From Antedon mediterranea (taxonomy: Eukaryota > Echinodermata > Crinoidea > Comatulida > Antedonidae): a stretch of DNA of 64,000 nt. Below the pieces are notes generated by a model. It was not told the DNA's origin. It did no database searches and saw nothing but the letters and a program-made list of their open reading frames with translations. The stretch spans positions 16,236,932-16,300,931 of the forward strand of contig NC_092679.1 of assembly GCF_964355755.1 (NCBI RefSeq), read 5' to 3'. Position numbers and translations under genes: made by a program. Positions 1 through 12,800 of the stretch are shown piece by piece (the stretch's first letter is position 1; the number at the start of each line of letters is the position of its first letter).

Positions 1-1309
1 CTATATCATAATTGACATGCGCAGACCCCATTAATCGACTGTGCGCATGTTTATTATGCTATAGTAACCATTTATGTCTAAAAATAATTTTCGATTATTT
101 AATTTTTTGACATAACTGGTTACTATAGCATAATTGACATGCGCAGAACCCATCATTCGACTCTGCGCAAGTATATTATGCTATAGTAACCATTTATTTC
201 TAAAAATAAAAGGGTTGAAAATTGGCCATTTTTCTAAATTTTCCCTATAGTATAGTACAGCGATGTTTTAAAAAAATGGCCAAATTTTTACCTTTTTATT
301 TTTCGATATAAATGGTTACTATATCATAATTGACATGCGCAGAACCCATTAATCAACTCTGCGCAACTGTAACCATTAATGTCTAAAAATAAAAGGGCTA
401 CAAAATTGCCATTTTTCGAAAATTTCCCTGTACTATAGTACAGGGATTTTTTCCAAAAATGGCCAAATTTTGACCTCTTTATTTTTCGATATAAATGGTT
501 ACTATATCATAATTGACATGCGCAGACCCCATTAATCGACTGTGCGCATGTTTATTATGCTATAGTAACCATTTATGTCTAAAAATAATTTTCGATTATT
601 TAATTTTTTGACATAACTGGTTACTATAGCATAATTGACATGCGCAGAACCCATCATTCGACTCTGCGCAAGTATATTATGCTATAGTAACCATTTATTT
701 CTAAAAATAAAAGGGTTGAAAATTGGCCATTTTTCTAAATTTTCCCTATAGTATAGTACAGCGATGTTTTCAAAAAATGGCCAAATTTTTACCTTTTTAT
801 TTTTCGATATAAATGGTTACTATATCATAATTGACATGCGCAGAACCCATTAATCGACTCTGCGCATGTTTATTATGCTATAGTAGCCATTTATGTCTAA
901 AAATAATTTTCGACCATTTTATTTTTTGACATAACTGGTTACTATAGCATAATTGATATGCGCAGAACCCATTATTCGACTCTGCGCATGTATATTATGC
1001 TATAGTAACCATTTATGTCTAAAAATAAAAGGGTTGAAAATTGGCCATTTTTCGAAAATTTTCCCTATAGTATAGTACAGCGATGTTTTCAAAAAATGGC
1101 CAAATTTTTACCTTTTTATTTTTCGATATAAATGGTTACTATATCATAATTGACATGCGCAGACCCCATTAATCGACTGTGCGCATGTTTATTATGCTAT
1201 AGTAACCATTTATGTCTACAAATAATTTTCGACTATTTTATTTTTTGACATAACTGGTTACTATAGCATAATTGATATGCGCAGAACCCATTATTCGACT
1301 CTGCGCATG

Positions 1310-1621
1310 TATATTATACAAATAATGAATGTTTATGAGTGCAATGGTACAAATAATGGCACGAGGTGAATGATGAAAGGTTATATCAACGAGGCAGAGC
1401 CGAGTTGATATAACCTTTCATCATTCACCAAGTGCCATTATTTGTACCATTACACGAATACAAAACATTCATTATTTGTTTTATATAACATCTAAATAAC
1501 AAACAAAAATGTTTCAAAAAGTACTATTTAACGATCGTTGAATAGTGCGTACTATTGCACGCCATGTGACCCACATTCGTCCAATCAAATGACAGGAATT
1601 TATATAGGTGTTATATAATAT
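1310..1621. mobile_element. Hairpin transposon inserted in the satellite
   Basis: The satellite hairpin is broken between TATATTAT and GCTATAG. The insert opens with an imperfect palindrome, 1318-1482: arms begin ACAAATAATGAATGTTT and end with its inverse, with inner arms GGTTATATCAAC/GTTGATATAACC around a short loop near 1400. The remaining 140 bp are bounded by TTATATAACA (about 1482) and TGTTATATAA (about 1610). No coding capacity; a non-autonomous DNA element is the simplest reading. Confidence 0.7.
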
Positions 1622-2872
1622 GCTATAGTAACCATTTATGTCTAAAAATAAAAGGGTTGAAAATTGGCCATTTTTCGAAAATTTACCTGTACTATAGTAC
1701 AGGGATTTTTTCCAAAAATGGGCAAATTTCGACCTTTTTATTTTTCGATATAAAATAATTGTTACTATATCATAAATGACATGCGCAGAACCCATTAATC
1801 GACTGTGCGCATGTTTATTATGCTATAGTAAACATTTATGTCTAAAAATAATTTTCGACCATTTTATTTTTTGACATAAGTGGTTACTATAGCATAATTG
1901 ACATGCGCAGAACCCATTATTCGACTCTGCGCATGTATATTATACTATAGTAACCATTTATGTCTAAAAATAAAAGGGTTGAAAATTGGCCATTTTTCTA
2001 AATTTTTCCTGTACTATAGTACTGGGATTTTTTCCTAAAATAGCCAAATTTCGACCTTTTTATTTTTCGATATAAATGGTTCCTATATCATAATTGACAT
2101 GCGCAGACCCCATTAATCGACTGTGCGCATGTTTATTATGCTATAGTAACCATTTATGTCTAAAAATAATTTTCGATTATTTTATTTTTTGACATAACTG
2201 GTTACTATAGCATAATTGATATGCGCAGAACCCATTATTCCACTCTGCGCATGTATATTATGCTATAGTAACCATTTATGTCTAAAAATAAAAGGGCTCA
2301 AAATTGGCCATTTTTCGAAAATTTCCCTGTACTATAGTACAGGGATTTTTTCCAAAAATGGCCAAATTTCGACCTTTTTATTTTTCGATATAAATGGTTA
2401 CTATATCATAATTGACATGCGCAGACCCCATTAATCGACTGTGCGCATGTTTATTATGCTATAGTAACCATTTATGTCTAAAAATAATTTTCGACTATTT
2501 TATTTTTTGACATAACTGGTTACTATATCATAATTGACATGCGCAGACGCCATTAATCGACTCTGCGCATGTGTATTATGCTATAGTAACCATTTATGTC
2601 TAAAAACAAAAGGATTGAAAATTGGCCATTTTTCGAAAATTTCTCTGTATTCTACTCAGCGCATGTTTATTATGCTATAGTAACCATTTATGTCTAAAAA
2701 TAAAAAGACCGAAAGTTTCCCACTACAGGGATTTTTTTTTTTAAATTGCTATAAATTTCGACCTTTTTATGTTTCGATAAAACTGGTTACTATAGCATTA
2801 TTGACATGTGCAGAGTCGAATAATGGGTTCTGCGCATATCAACTATGCTATACTAACAAAAAAACTTGATAT

Positions 2873-3010
2873 TTTTCGGGAAATCCATAGTACAGGGATT
2901 TTTAGTCACGTGGACGCGACTCTATAGTTCACTATGTCGGTCGGTCGGTCTTTCTGTCGGTCCGGTATCACTATGCGTTTTAGCACGCGACTTATGGCTG
3001 TTGGCCTTGT
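2873..3010. repeat. Repeat block with (GGTC)n core
   Basis: A short tetranucleotide run, tcggtcggtcggtc, inside a GC-richer stretch next to the decayed satellite. Nothing codes here. It looks like a fragment of an unrelated dispersed repeat. Confidence 0.4.
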
Positions 3011-3339
3011 TTTTTTAAAAGGCCAAATTTCGAACCTATTATTTTTCGACATAACTGGTTAGTATATCAAAATTGACATGCGCAGATTCATAAAATAAAT
3101 AGGATACGATTAAAATAAGTTAGAAGTTTACCACTGTGCGTTACTATAGCGCACAGTGATAGTGAATAGGATACGATAAAAATCGTTAAGAAATTTACCA
3201 CTTTGCGCTACTATATCTATTTTGTTTGTAAATAGCGCACAGTGATGTGTTCTGCGCATGTCAATTATGATATAATAACCAATTATGTAAAAAAATGGAA
3301 AGGTTAAGGGATTTAAAAAAAAAAAATTTCGGAAAATTG

Positions 3340-3525
3340 TCAAATTTCTTCTGCGGTTATACTATTGTAACCCGGACCTTTTCTATTAGATAGAATCGTT
3401 TTAATTGCACTAGTCACTTCCTTCCTCAGTATATCCCATTCATTTTCTGTGCTTGGTATTTTTGGTATTATTATTTGCAGCCTTCTCATTTGTAGGGTTA
3501 CTGTTGTTATATAGCTTATTGTCAT
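3340..3525 (-). pseudogene. Non-LTR retrotransposon fragment (endonuclease-RT linker)
   Basis: A 61-codon minus-strand frame resembles the segment just before the RT domain of non-LTR elements: spaced acidic/hydrophobic residues followed by AIKTILSNRKGPGYNSITAE, where PG.NSI.AE matches the usual PG.D.I.AE motif. It stops abruptly against satellite sequence. It seems to be a different element from the fossil at 4140-5640, because both contain this same block. Confidence 0.55.
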
Positions 3526-3539
3526 TTTCTTTCCTTCTT

Positions 3540-4000
3540 TCTTTCACATCATTTAGCTCTGTCAAGACTTCACCATATTTACTCTTCAATGCCTACATTT
3601 GAATGTTTGAACGTCTTTTCTTGATTGTTGAATACCTCCTTGGTTTTAGCAGCTTGATGGTTTTGGTGCTGGTCCTGAAAAAGGGGAAACCATCAAATCT
3701 TCCAATTGGGTTTGGAGTTAAGTTGTAGCGTCATTTTGCTCTACGTGTTGTAGGCCCACCAAGGGAAAAAGTGGCGGGTTAATAGAGGCAGGGGCTTTAA
3801 CCCTGGTGCTGCTTTGGCTTTCCATCATGGAACAGTTCAAAATTAGCTAGGCGGATTAGTCAGGTTAAATCTGTCCGTCACCAGTTGAACAAGTCAGCTG
3901 ACTCACAACTCCTATCGCGTGAAGGTAGACAAGGACGTTTACCCATATCCTCACAAGTTGTTCCTTTCCTCACATTGCATTATGATATAGTAACCAATTA
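3540..4000 (-). other. Possible retroelement 5' region, unassigned
   Basis: GC-richer than its flanks, with no open frame. It lies between two minus-strand retrotransposon fragments and could be 5' UTR or decayed endonuclease sequence. I cannot align it confidently to anything. Confidence 0.25.
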
Positions 4001-4139
4001 TGTCGAAAAATAGAACGATCAAAATTTGGCAATTTAAAAAAAAATCCCTCTACTATTAGTACAGGGAAATTTTATCCTTTTATTTGTTAAAATACCTGGT
4101 TACTATCATAATTGACATGCGCAGCTAATCGTTGACTAA

Positions 4140-5640
4140 AAGAGTAGCCTCATTTGCTTAATTAATTAACTGTAATGTTCTTATCGCTCTATATTTTCTA
4201 TAGCCTTGAAAACGCTGATGTTGCTTGCACTTTCTTGCTTGATCCGTCATCTGTCATAATGGCTCTTTAAACTGGTGACTACTTGTAGGTTGTGACCTTT
4301 CACTTTGATGCTATTGGTAAAACCATCAGTGCTGTTGGCCATGAGTTTTTTTTTTTTTTCCGCATTGATCTCCATGCCATACGATGTTGGTTCCAGAGTT
4401 TTTACTAGTTTTTCTAATTCTTCTTCGGTTCCTTTCAGTTCTTCGGTTCCTTTCAGTCCTTCGATGTCATCGGCAAAACGTAAGTTTGTAATTGTTCTAC
4501 CACCAATACTGAATGTTCCTTCATGATTTTCAAGTGGAGGAAGTAAGCATCCTTACCAAAGCAATCTCCAGTGCTTCCATTGTACTTGTGGCTTTTTTAT
4601 ACAATGTCTTAATAATGGTGATGAGGTTGGCATTTATGTTTTATTTGTGCATGGTGGCCCATAATGCTGTGTGCCACACTCAGTCAAACGCTTTCTTAAA
4701 AAAGTCTCTGAATACATGGTACAGACCTTATTAAAGTTGTTTGAATTCCTCCATGAGTATTTTCAGATTGAAGATTTGTTCCATTTGCTTCGCCCTTTTT
4801 TAAAGTCTGCCTGTTCCTATGCAATGATTTATTCTGCTTCTGGTTTCAGCCTGTTCGCAATGATTTTAACATCACCTTGCTGGGGTGATTTTTCAGGCTT
4901 ATTTTCTTTTAATTTTTACACACTTGCAGATTTCCTTTCTTTGGCAGTGTAATGACTAATGACTAAGTCCACAGTTTAGGGCAATCTCCAGTTTACCAGA
5001 TCTTGCTGCAGATGATGTACAGTGCATCGGTCATAGCTTCTCCTCCCGTCTGGATTAGTTCAGCTGGAATATTGTCCTCACCTGCTGATTTTCCAATTTT
5101 GAGCGATTTTATTGCTATTTCATGTCTTAGTATTTGAAGGTTGTCATCGTCAGTTGTATGAGGTCCTGCTAACATTGCAGGGTCACCCTGTATGTTGTAG
5201 TTGTACAGGTCACTACAATATTCTGCCCAGCGTTTCAGAATGTTCTGTGTTCAGTGAGACTTTTCCCAGCTTTGTCCTGAATGGTACTCTTCTTTGTTTA
5301 TTATTTGTGAGGTTGCTTATGATCTAATATGCTTCAATCCAGTTTGCCTTTGCTTATTTCATGGCTTTTCTAATTTTTTTCAGCTTCTCTGTATTGGAGT
5401 GCTCCTTGAGAAATCATGTTTCTTGTTTTTGATAGCTCTTTCATAACGCATATCAAGGATGTCATCAGTGATCCATTTCTTCTTCTTTGTTTATTTTTCT
5501 TTGTCATTCAAACTTTCCTCCTGAACATGGTTAGAGGTGCAAACGTCCCACCTATCAGTGCTTCGAAGGCTTTGTGGATGTTTAATCTCTTAACAAATCA
5601 AACATGAGCCTTATTCTTTGACGTTTAAATCCTTCCTGAG
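4140..5640 (-). pseudogene. Decayed non-LTR reverse transcriptase
   Basis: On the minus strand, fragments in several frames line up in RT order. They are a pre-RT region with KKWITDDILDMRYERA (about 5500-5430), SLKIGKSAGEDNIPAELIQ (about 5110-5050), LPKKGNLQ (about 4940), NHPSKVMLKIIANRLKPEAE (about 4890-4830), QIFNLKILMEEF (about 4770), KKAFD (about 4690), then IGGRTITNLRFADDIEGLKG with the FADD catalytic box (about 4500-4440) and YGMEINA (about 4370). Stops and frameshifts break it many times. Its closest relatives are the endonuclease-RT elements common in marine invertebrates. The open frames on the opposite strand are shadows. Confidence 0.85.
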
Positions 5641-5689
5641 ATGCACATGGAAGGTCATAATCATAATTTCGACCTTTTAATTTTTTGAA

Positions 5690-5945
5690 ATAAAGTTGTT
5701 CTATGACACCATACTGTAAGATGATAGTATAGTGATATATGTCCACATATAGCAATAACACTGCATAATTATTGCATTTTAATATGTTCATATTTTGGGT
5801 GATTTTGCAGGATTTCTTCGAAAAAAGGCAATATTTGTTCCTGATTTGATATAAATTGGTTCTATGACACCATAGAATGATAATATGGTGATATAAACGT
5901 GCACATATTGTAATAATATTGCATAATTGAATTTTAAAAGGTACT
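5690..5945. repeat. Two diverged direct repeats, about 90 bp each
   Basis: TTCTATGACACCATA starts a shared block at about 5698 and again at about 5868. Both blocks continue through gtgatata, cacata and attgcataatt. They are separated by about 80 bp. No coding signal. Confidence 0.6.
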
Positions 5946-6470
5946 ACATATTGAATACTGGCAATCATTTATTGATAAATTATTGTTTCCCAATTTATTT
6001 GACCATTCTAGTTCGCTAGATCAGGAGTTACTCACACAATGGTCGCAACCATAGATGATTGGCCTAAGACAATCAGGACCAGGTTTTAGGGCCTCGAACA
6101 TTTACGCCAATTTTGCTGCATTGAAGAGAATATTTAGCTAACTTATTTGAGGTTAGAATTATTTATTAGTTTTTAAACATAATTGTGCAAGATTTTGATT
6201 TTATAATAAATGATATAAAATGTGTATTTTTAGACATGGGTAGTAAACAATATACAAACAAACATGTCTGAATAAAAAAAGAATATTTATTTATTGAATG
6301 AGAAAAATATAGATGCTTTTAATTCAACAAAATCATTTAAAAATGATTTCAAATAAACTTACTTTAAAATATAAATTATTGAAACATTAACTATATTACA
6401 TTCTATTAATATTATAAATTTTATAGAATTAATTTAAATGTAAAATATATTTCAAATCATATATTATCAG
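5946..6470. other. SCCPDH downstream flank
   Basis: AT-rich. Minus-strand AATAAA motifs at 6295-6286 are possible SCCPDH poly(A) signals. Otherwise I see nothing. Confidence 0.3.
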
Positions 6471-6662
6471 TATTACCCCTTCTCTGGGACACTATTACTG
6501 TAAGTGGGCACTTTCCCAAGGGAACCTATATGTTTTAGTACTACAGTCAACTTCTATTCAGGGGACACTGACACTTTCCTATGAAACGCACAAGGGGAAA
6601 TATAGGTTTTAGCAGTCAACTCCTATTCAAGGACACCCTTATTAGGGGATCTACTGTATATA
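6470..6662. repeat. Dispersed 'ggggacac' repeat, copy 1
   Basis: Carries GTCAACTTCTATTCAGGGG and related ctattcaaggacacc/attaggggatc phrases. Similar blocks recur at 7700-7858, 11030-11150 (reverse), 16825-16945, 58065-58255 and 60010-60078, so it is a family. Copies keep mainly the repeated 'two-sided' phrase, which suggests terminal repeats of a non-autonomous element. Confidence 0.6.
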
Positions 6663-6762
6663 TGATACCTCATGAAGGAATTCGTTTATAATTCAAACTA
6701 TTACATTTAAAAAAAATATATTAAACTCCTCTTCTTTATTTTTGATTTTACTGCAAACTTGT

Positions 6763-6871
6763 TTATATTTGCTTTGCTTCTGTGACTGTTGTGAACTTGA
6801 AGTTGTGTTCCATTAAACGCTTTATTAAACTTGTTTTAGCAAACGCTGCTCCTGGAGTGAACACACCCCCA
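6763..6871 (-). CDS. SCCPDH: SCCPDH coding exon 11 (stop)
   Basis: Acceptor ctgcag. Encodes GGVFTPGAAFAKTSLIKRLM and a short tail ending TEAKQI before TAA at 6765-6763. GGVFTPGAAF is the C-terminal signature. A minus-strand AATAAA lies only 22 bp past the stop (6740-6735) and others at 6295-6286; which one is used cannot be told. Confidence 0.94.
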
Positions 6872-9800
6872 CTGCAGTCAAACAAAAATAAATTTATTAT
6901 TAGATATATTTCTCAGCAGTTTATTCTCGCTATTTTCGCTGATGATATATTTTTGATAAAATGACACACGATAGGAGCATTCTGTTTATATAAAATATTA
7001 TTCATAAGTATATTATTATTATTGTATTATTTTCACTTACCAGTCATATTGTCAGAACAGAGTGTTGTAGAAATTTAAATTTTAGAAATTGTTTTGTCAT
7101 TTCATGAGTCTGTAGTTTTATCTTTATTATTTTTATAATGAAGCCTTCACAGTTTATCTTTTTTGTTTGATATGAATTATGATATTCAAAATAAAGAAAA
7201 AATAAAAGGTTTCAATAATTTGTTTACCTTCCAGGTATTTTGTCAGCCTCACTCAGCAGGACAAAGGCACTTTGAAGCATTGCTATGGGTGTAGCTACGT
7301 ACCCAGGTTCTACAAAATAATAAGTGTATTTAATCAATAGCAATAAGAACATACAACACAAATGATCAAATATGGTAGCGATATGCCCAAATATGGTAGC
7401 AAAATGCCCAAATATGGGAGTGATATGCCCAAATATGGGAGTGATATGACATCATCATGTCCATATATAGGCACATCACATGTTTTTGTCACATAAAGTT
7501 GGATAGTGTAGACAGAGCTTAACACTTTATTGCAATCCTCGGGACCAACAACCAAGGTAACCTCTACTTTATAAAAATATTTTTATTTGTCCCCAAATCA
7601 AAAATAAAATTGGCACATTAGATAATATTACAAATATAGTACAAAATCGCCCTTCGGGAAAAGATATTTTTTCAGTGAAATGAATGATAAATATATGTTT
7701 TAACACTATAGTCAACACCTATTCAGAGGATACTTTATTATTAGGGACATCTTATATTAAGGGGACAATTTTATTAAATGAATAAGGGGCAATATATAAT
7801 TTAACACTACAGACAACTTCAGGGGACACTTCTATTAAGGGGACATTTTGTTGGATCACAAATATTACAATGACCATAAAAAAAAATATACACAAACAAA
7901 AAAACATTAAAAATTTCTAAATGTGATTGCACATTATTATATCAGACCTACTGTACCAAACTATAATATTATATCATTTTCATCCTGCTATAAAGTTTAC
8001 TCATGAAATTTCTGACAAGTGTGTGCCTTTCCTTCATATTAGTTTATCTATTGATAAACCTGGTCTTTCTACATCTGTTCACATAAACGTCGAAGTCTAA
8101 CAAGTTACGAATACGGTATAGCATTCTTACAAGCTGGAGGATGCGAAGAGTTGTAATTTAGATAAATATTAAATATATGTATTGCATTTGGCACAAGTGA
8201 TAATATTGGAATCTTGTTTCTTTAATATTAAATGCTTGCAACGAACCTTTAAAGGCATACGGCTAACAAATGAATTATCGTAGCCCCATCTATAGAAGTT
8301 GGAGAAGAAATATTTACTGGTCAGCCGCGAACAATATAATTCAACGACCTCATCCAATTCAACGGAACATTATTTGCCAACCAATGTGGAAATTTGGCCA
8401 ATGTGGACATTCGGCCGATGTGGATATTTGAATAGTATTAAAGATTTTTTTTTCCATGAATCTTAGCAAAATAATGCAGTAAATTATTACAGCTTAAGGG
8501 AATCTAGGGATTATAAATAATCCAGGGATTACTACAACTTGCTCGCAAGATATACCAATGTACTTAGTTGTCATGGTGATGCATCTTCACAGTGATAGGC
8601 TGGCAGAATACCATGTTTTTTAAATGTCTATATAAATATTCATTCAATTCCGAATGCCTATTCTACATCAGTTGTATTGCAGAAAAAGCTTAATGAATGT
8701 ATTATTAATATTCTAAGAGGTTTATCTAATAAGGTATTATATCATTAGATTAATGTGATTTTTTAATAGGAAGAAGGGAGGTCATGATTTAATATTTTGA
8801 TATAATCATCATTAGAATAATTCTTCTTCTGTAAGAACTAGTTATTAGTTTTAATTATTACTAGTTTACAATTATAATAAAATAATAATTTCTTTTTTTT
8901 TCTTTATTATAAATGTTTCAAGACCCCAGTAGCCTAATGGTTTTGTCCTTTTTGTTTTCTTCGGTAACTTGATTGTTTTTGTTATACTGTGTATATTTTG
9001 TCTTTGTTAAATTGTTATGAATAGTTATGTCAACTTCATCATTGTTTACGTGATGCATTAAAAGGAAATGAAATGAAAAAAAAAATTAATTATATTTTTA
9101 GGAGGTTTTAATTATAACTTCTATTTTAGTTAAGACATTACAAATGTCTTGGTATAGTGATTTCAACAATCATTTTTAAAATATTCTTTATTATTTTATT
9201 TTTATTTCAACAATATTTTACTAGGGTGGTCTATCCAGCCAAAGATGATCATTAGGGACCCTAATACATTAACATAAAATAATTAAAAACTAAATTAAAA
9301 TAAATAGAATTAAAAAATTTTTAATGGAAATGAAAACAATAAATTAATTTTGTCATCTCAGAGAGAAAAGACAAAAGACAGGAAGCAATTAACCAAGTAA
9401 GATATATTTCTTGAGCAAAAATTGCTCATGATGCTGTGGATTAATAGATGTTACACTTTTCAACTACATGCTTCTCTCTCCTAACAGTCACATCATGTCA
9501 GTGCGCTCTTATCTGTCTACAACATCCCAAGATAAATTTTATGTTTAAGAATGTGATCATCAATTGAGCTAGTAATAAACCAAATTAAAATTGTTTTAAA
9601 TACTAATAGATTGATAACAAATCAAATTGTGTGGGATATTAACAAAATTCAATTTGTATATATCCTTACGTCCGTTTAAAATGGTAAATTTGTATTCAAA
9701 ACGATCAGATTGATGTAAATCGATAGTGTTGGTACTGTACAAGACAGTTCAAAATGAGTTTAGCTACTTAAAAAAAATCATATATCATCTCTATAGCAAT

Positions 9801-12800
9801 CAGCAATATTGAGTTTTCAATCATTTTGATTCGATCATAAATCATAATCATCGTTGAAACTTGATTCTACTATACTTTTAAATTTAATCAGAAGTCATAA
9901 AAATCATTTTACATAATAGTTGTCGTAAAAATGTTTTTAAAAAGTATAAACGTTGAAGTAATCCAGAAGAAACAAACGGTTTGGCTATGACAATTATTAA
10001 ATTCCTTCAATCAAATTTGATTGGACAAAAAAGAGATCAACAACATCAGTTTTCCTCTGCGAATAGTGCATCAGAATGATTACAATGTTTCAAGTATTCA
10101 AGTGGTTTAAGTTTTATCTTTCAATATCAGGCTTAGTAGCTTCTTCACTCAATGTATTAATAACAAGATTGTGATTAGGAAACTTTTGACGGTGATACTC
10201 AATGGCAGGATTAAAGAATGAATACAAGAAACGTACCTAATTATTATTATTATTATTATTTTATTTATATAGCGCTTTTCCAAATTAGTATAAAATGATC
10301 AAAGCGCTTTACATCAGCACACCCAACAATGAGTCACTTCTTAGGAAATAGATGTGTTTTGAGGGCTTTTTTAAATTTTAAAACCGTGGTTTGTTCCCGG
10401 ATCACAGACGGGAGTTCGTTCCACATCACCGGTCCAAATTTTGAGAAAGTATTATTTCCAGAGGTCCGCTTTTCGAGACAGTGATCCAATCTAGTGTGAT
10501 CTATCTATCTATAATGCTGTATTATTTATATAAATCCAAAGGCAAATTACTGAAAAAATTACAATGCTAAGGGTATCAATGGAGATAAAATAAGCTAAAA
10601 GCTAGTGGTTGCCCGAAAGTTTTGCTATTTTTTCTGACTGTTTTACTGATTTGTTTAATCTTTTATGGGTCTCTCCCATCTTCATTCATTAATGTATGCA
10701 TATATTTTGATTTACAATAATTCATTGTTATATAATATAATAATTTAGGCAGCACACAAATTACTTTTCCATAGTACTGTATACAAATATTGCACATACA
10801 TTAAAATAATATTACACCTATGCATAGTGTTTCAAATAACATACATTTTTATTTATACAGTTGTCCAGGTAACTAATAAGTTTTGTTTATTTGTTGTTTT
10901 TTTTTTAACAAGCACTGTTGTATTTTATTTTATCTTTAAATGTTTCTTTTGTTTTATGTAAGAAAAATGTACGTTTATCTTGTTATCGGCGGTTGTTATC
11001 ATCCTAGTGTTTAGCAGTGTTTAATAGGGGTGTCATTTGAATAGGGGTTGGCTGTTATAGTGTTAAAACATATAATGGCAACTTTTTGTTTATTTTTAAA
11101 AGTGGCATCCACTGAATAGGAAGTTCCAAAAGAGGGTTTTTACTGTACCTCAAAATCATACTGAATGACATTTCATTTTCCAAAATGTTCAAATTAATAT
11201 TAATTCAGTAGATTAGGCTTACCTGGTCCAGACACTTTGGTGACCATTTTAAGGTCATGTTTTCCCTTCTCTTCCACCTGCTTGCTGCTGAACCCTTCCG
11301 TGTAAAACGTAAAGGTGAATGAACTTTTGGCCATTTGTTGTCGTGAAGGACCATCATGGCTAAACGCACCAAAACTAAACACTCTTGGATACTGAGATAA
11401 ATTTATAAAAATGAATTAAAAATTTAATTAATCAATAAAATGGAACACAGAATTAAAAGCAAGTTTGTTTGTTTAATGTATACAACATCAGTCCTTCACT
11501 TGCAAACACCTTAGATTGTTCATATTAATCAACTCATGACAGCATTTTTTTAATTTCAATTGAAAATAAAAATGTTATCTAGTATAGACCATGTTTACTA
11601 TTAACTGGATATTTAATTGTTTGTTTTATGCAAATTTACAGTTTAACTTGTTTGTTTTAGCTACATTTTAAAATAGAAAACTAATTACATTACAAAATGA
11701 TTCAATTGGCGCCATTTGATTTCTTGGGTACTGTGGAGCTGTCTTCATATTAAGCGCTTTATAAAATGTTTTTATTGTTTGTTTGACTAAGAAATTAAAT
11801 TATTGAGATTCTATAAGGACATGAATTACCTTTTCAAGTAAATTTCTTCCAAATTTGTATCTAGCTAAAATTGAGAATATTAATCCACCAAATATAAGCA
11901 TGAACAATGAAAATAAGCTGGTAACTGTTACGTACGCACCATACTGAATCTGAAAGTACACAAATAAATATAGTAAATTTAAAAAAATATTAGGCACAAT
12001 ATTGTAGTGGAGATGTAGCTTGGTGGTTAACGTGCTTGCCTTCCAATCCCAGGATTCAATCCTGACCTAGTGCCAGGGTTGTAACTCTTTCTACTCCACT
12101 CCCTAAGCTTCCCAGGATTCAATCCTGACCTAGTGGCAGGGTTGTAACTCTTTCAACTCTACTCCCTAAGCTTCCCAGGATTCAATCCTGACCTAGTGCC
12201 AGGGTTGTAACTCTTTCAACTCCACTCCCTAAGCTTCCCAGGATTCAATCCTGACCTAGTGCCAGGGTTGTAACTCTTTCTACTCCACTCCCTAAGCTTC
12301 CCAGGATTCAATCCTGACCTAGTGGCAGGGTTGTAACTCTTTCAACTCTACTCCCTAAGCTTCCCAGGATTCAATCCTGACCTAGTGGCAGGGTTGTAAC
12401 TCTTTCAACTCTACTCCCTAAGCTTCCCAGGATTCAATCCTGACCTAGTGGCAGGGTTGTAACTCTTTCAACTCTACTCCCTAAGCTTCAAATGAGACTT
12501 AATAGTTTATAAGCACAAGAAATTATAAAATAGTTTGTGGTCGCTGTTGGATGCGTATGAAAAAAATTATATATACTGACAGTAAGTATATATATTCTTT
12601 TATATTGTACTGTATATATTGTGAAAATGCAATTTGTTTTTATAGCAACTATGAATAGTGGGTGAGTGGTGGCCGATCGGTTAAGACAGTGGAACCGTAA
12701 TTATGAAGCCATAACATCTGTAGGGGTTCGAGGCTTACTCACTCCATGGTTCTGGTGGTAGAACGGGTCTTCTCGGATAAGGACTATAAACCGTAGGTCC

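Larger units (their letters stand above)
1..3310. repeat. Palindromic satellite array, about 318 bp unit
   Basis: Each unit carries a hairpin bounded by GGTTACTATAGCATAAT and its inverse ATTATGCTATAGTAACC, with inner arms ACATGCGCAGA/TCTGCGCATGT; a 48 bp spacer; a second such hairpin; and a larger palindrome centred on CTGTACTATAGTACAG with arms rich in ttggccattttt and aaaaatggccaa. The junction ggttactatatcat recurs near 314, 498, 817, 1135, 2079 and 2396. The 498-817, 817-1135 and 2079-2396 steps are 317-319 bp, and the 314-498 step is a shortened unit. About 15 copies of the short hairpin arm are visible. After about 2640 the array decays, with pieces at 2670-2850, 3040-3090 and 3240-3295 and outliers at 3976-4130. 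The array continues off the left edge. Confidence 0.9.

Noticed and set aside
1514-3343. Small frames in the satellite region
   Set aside because: Non-coding palindromic repeats; the peptides repeat as the DNA repeats.
4305-5607. Several plus-strand open frames of 60-93 codons
   Set aside because: They are the antisense of a decayed reverse transcriptase whose motifs read on the minus strand.
10611-10626. Second hammerhead core (cccgaaag)
   Set aside because: The CTGATGA half is missing in this copy, so no ribozyme is claimed.
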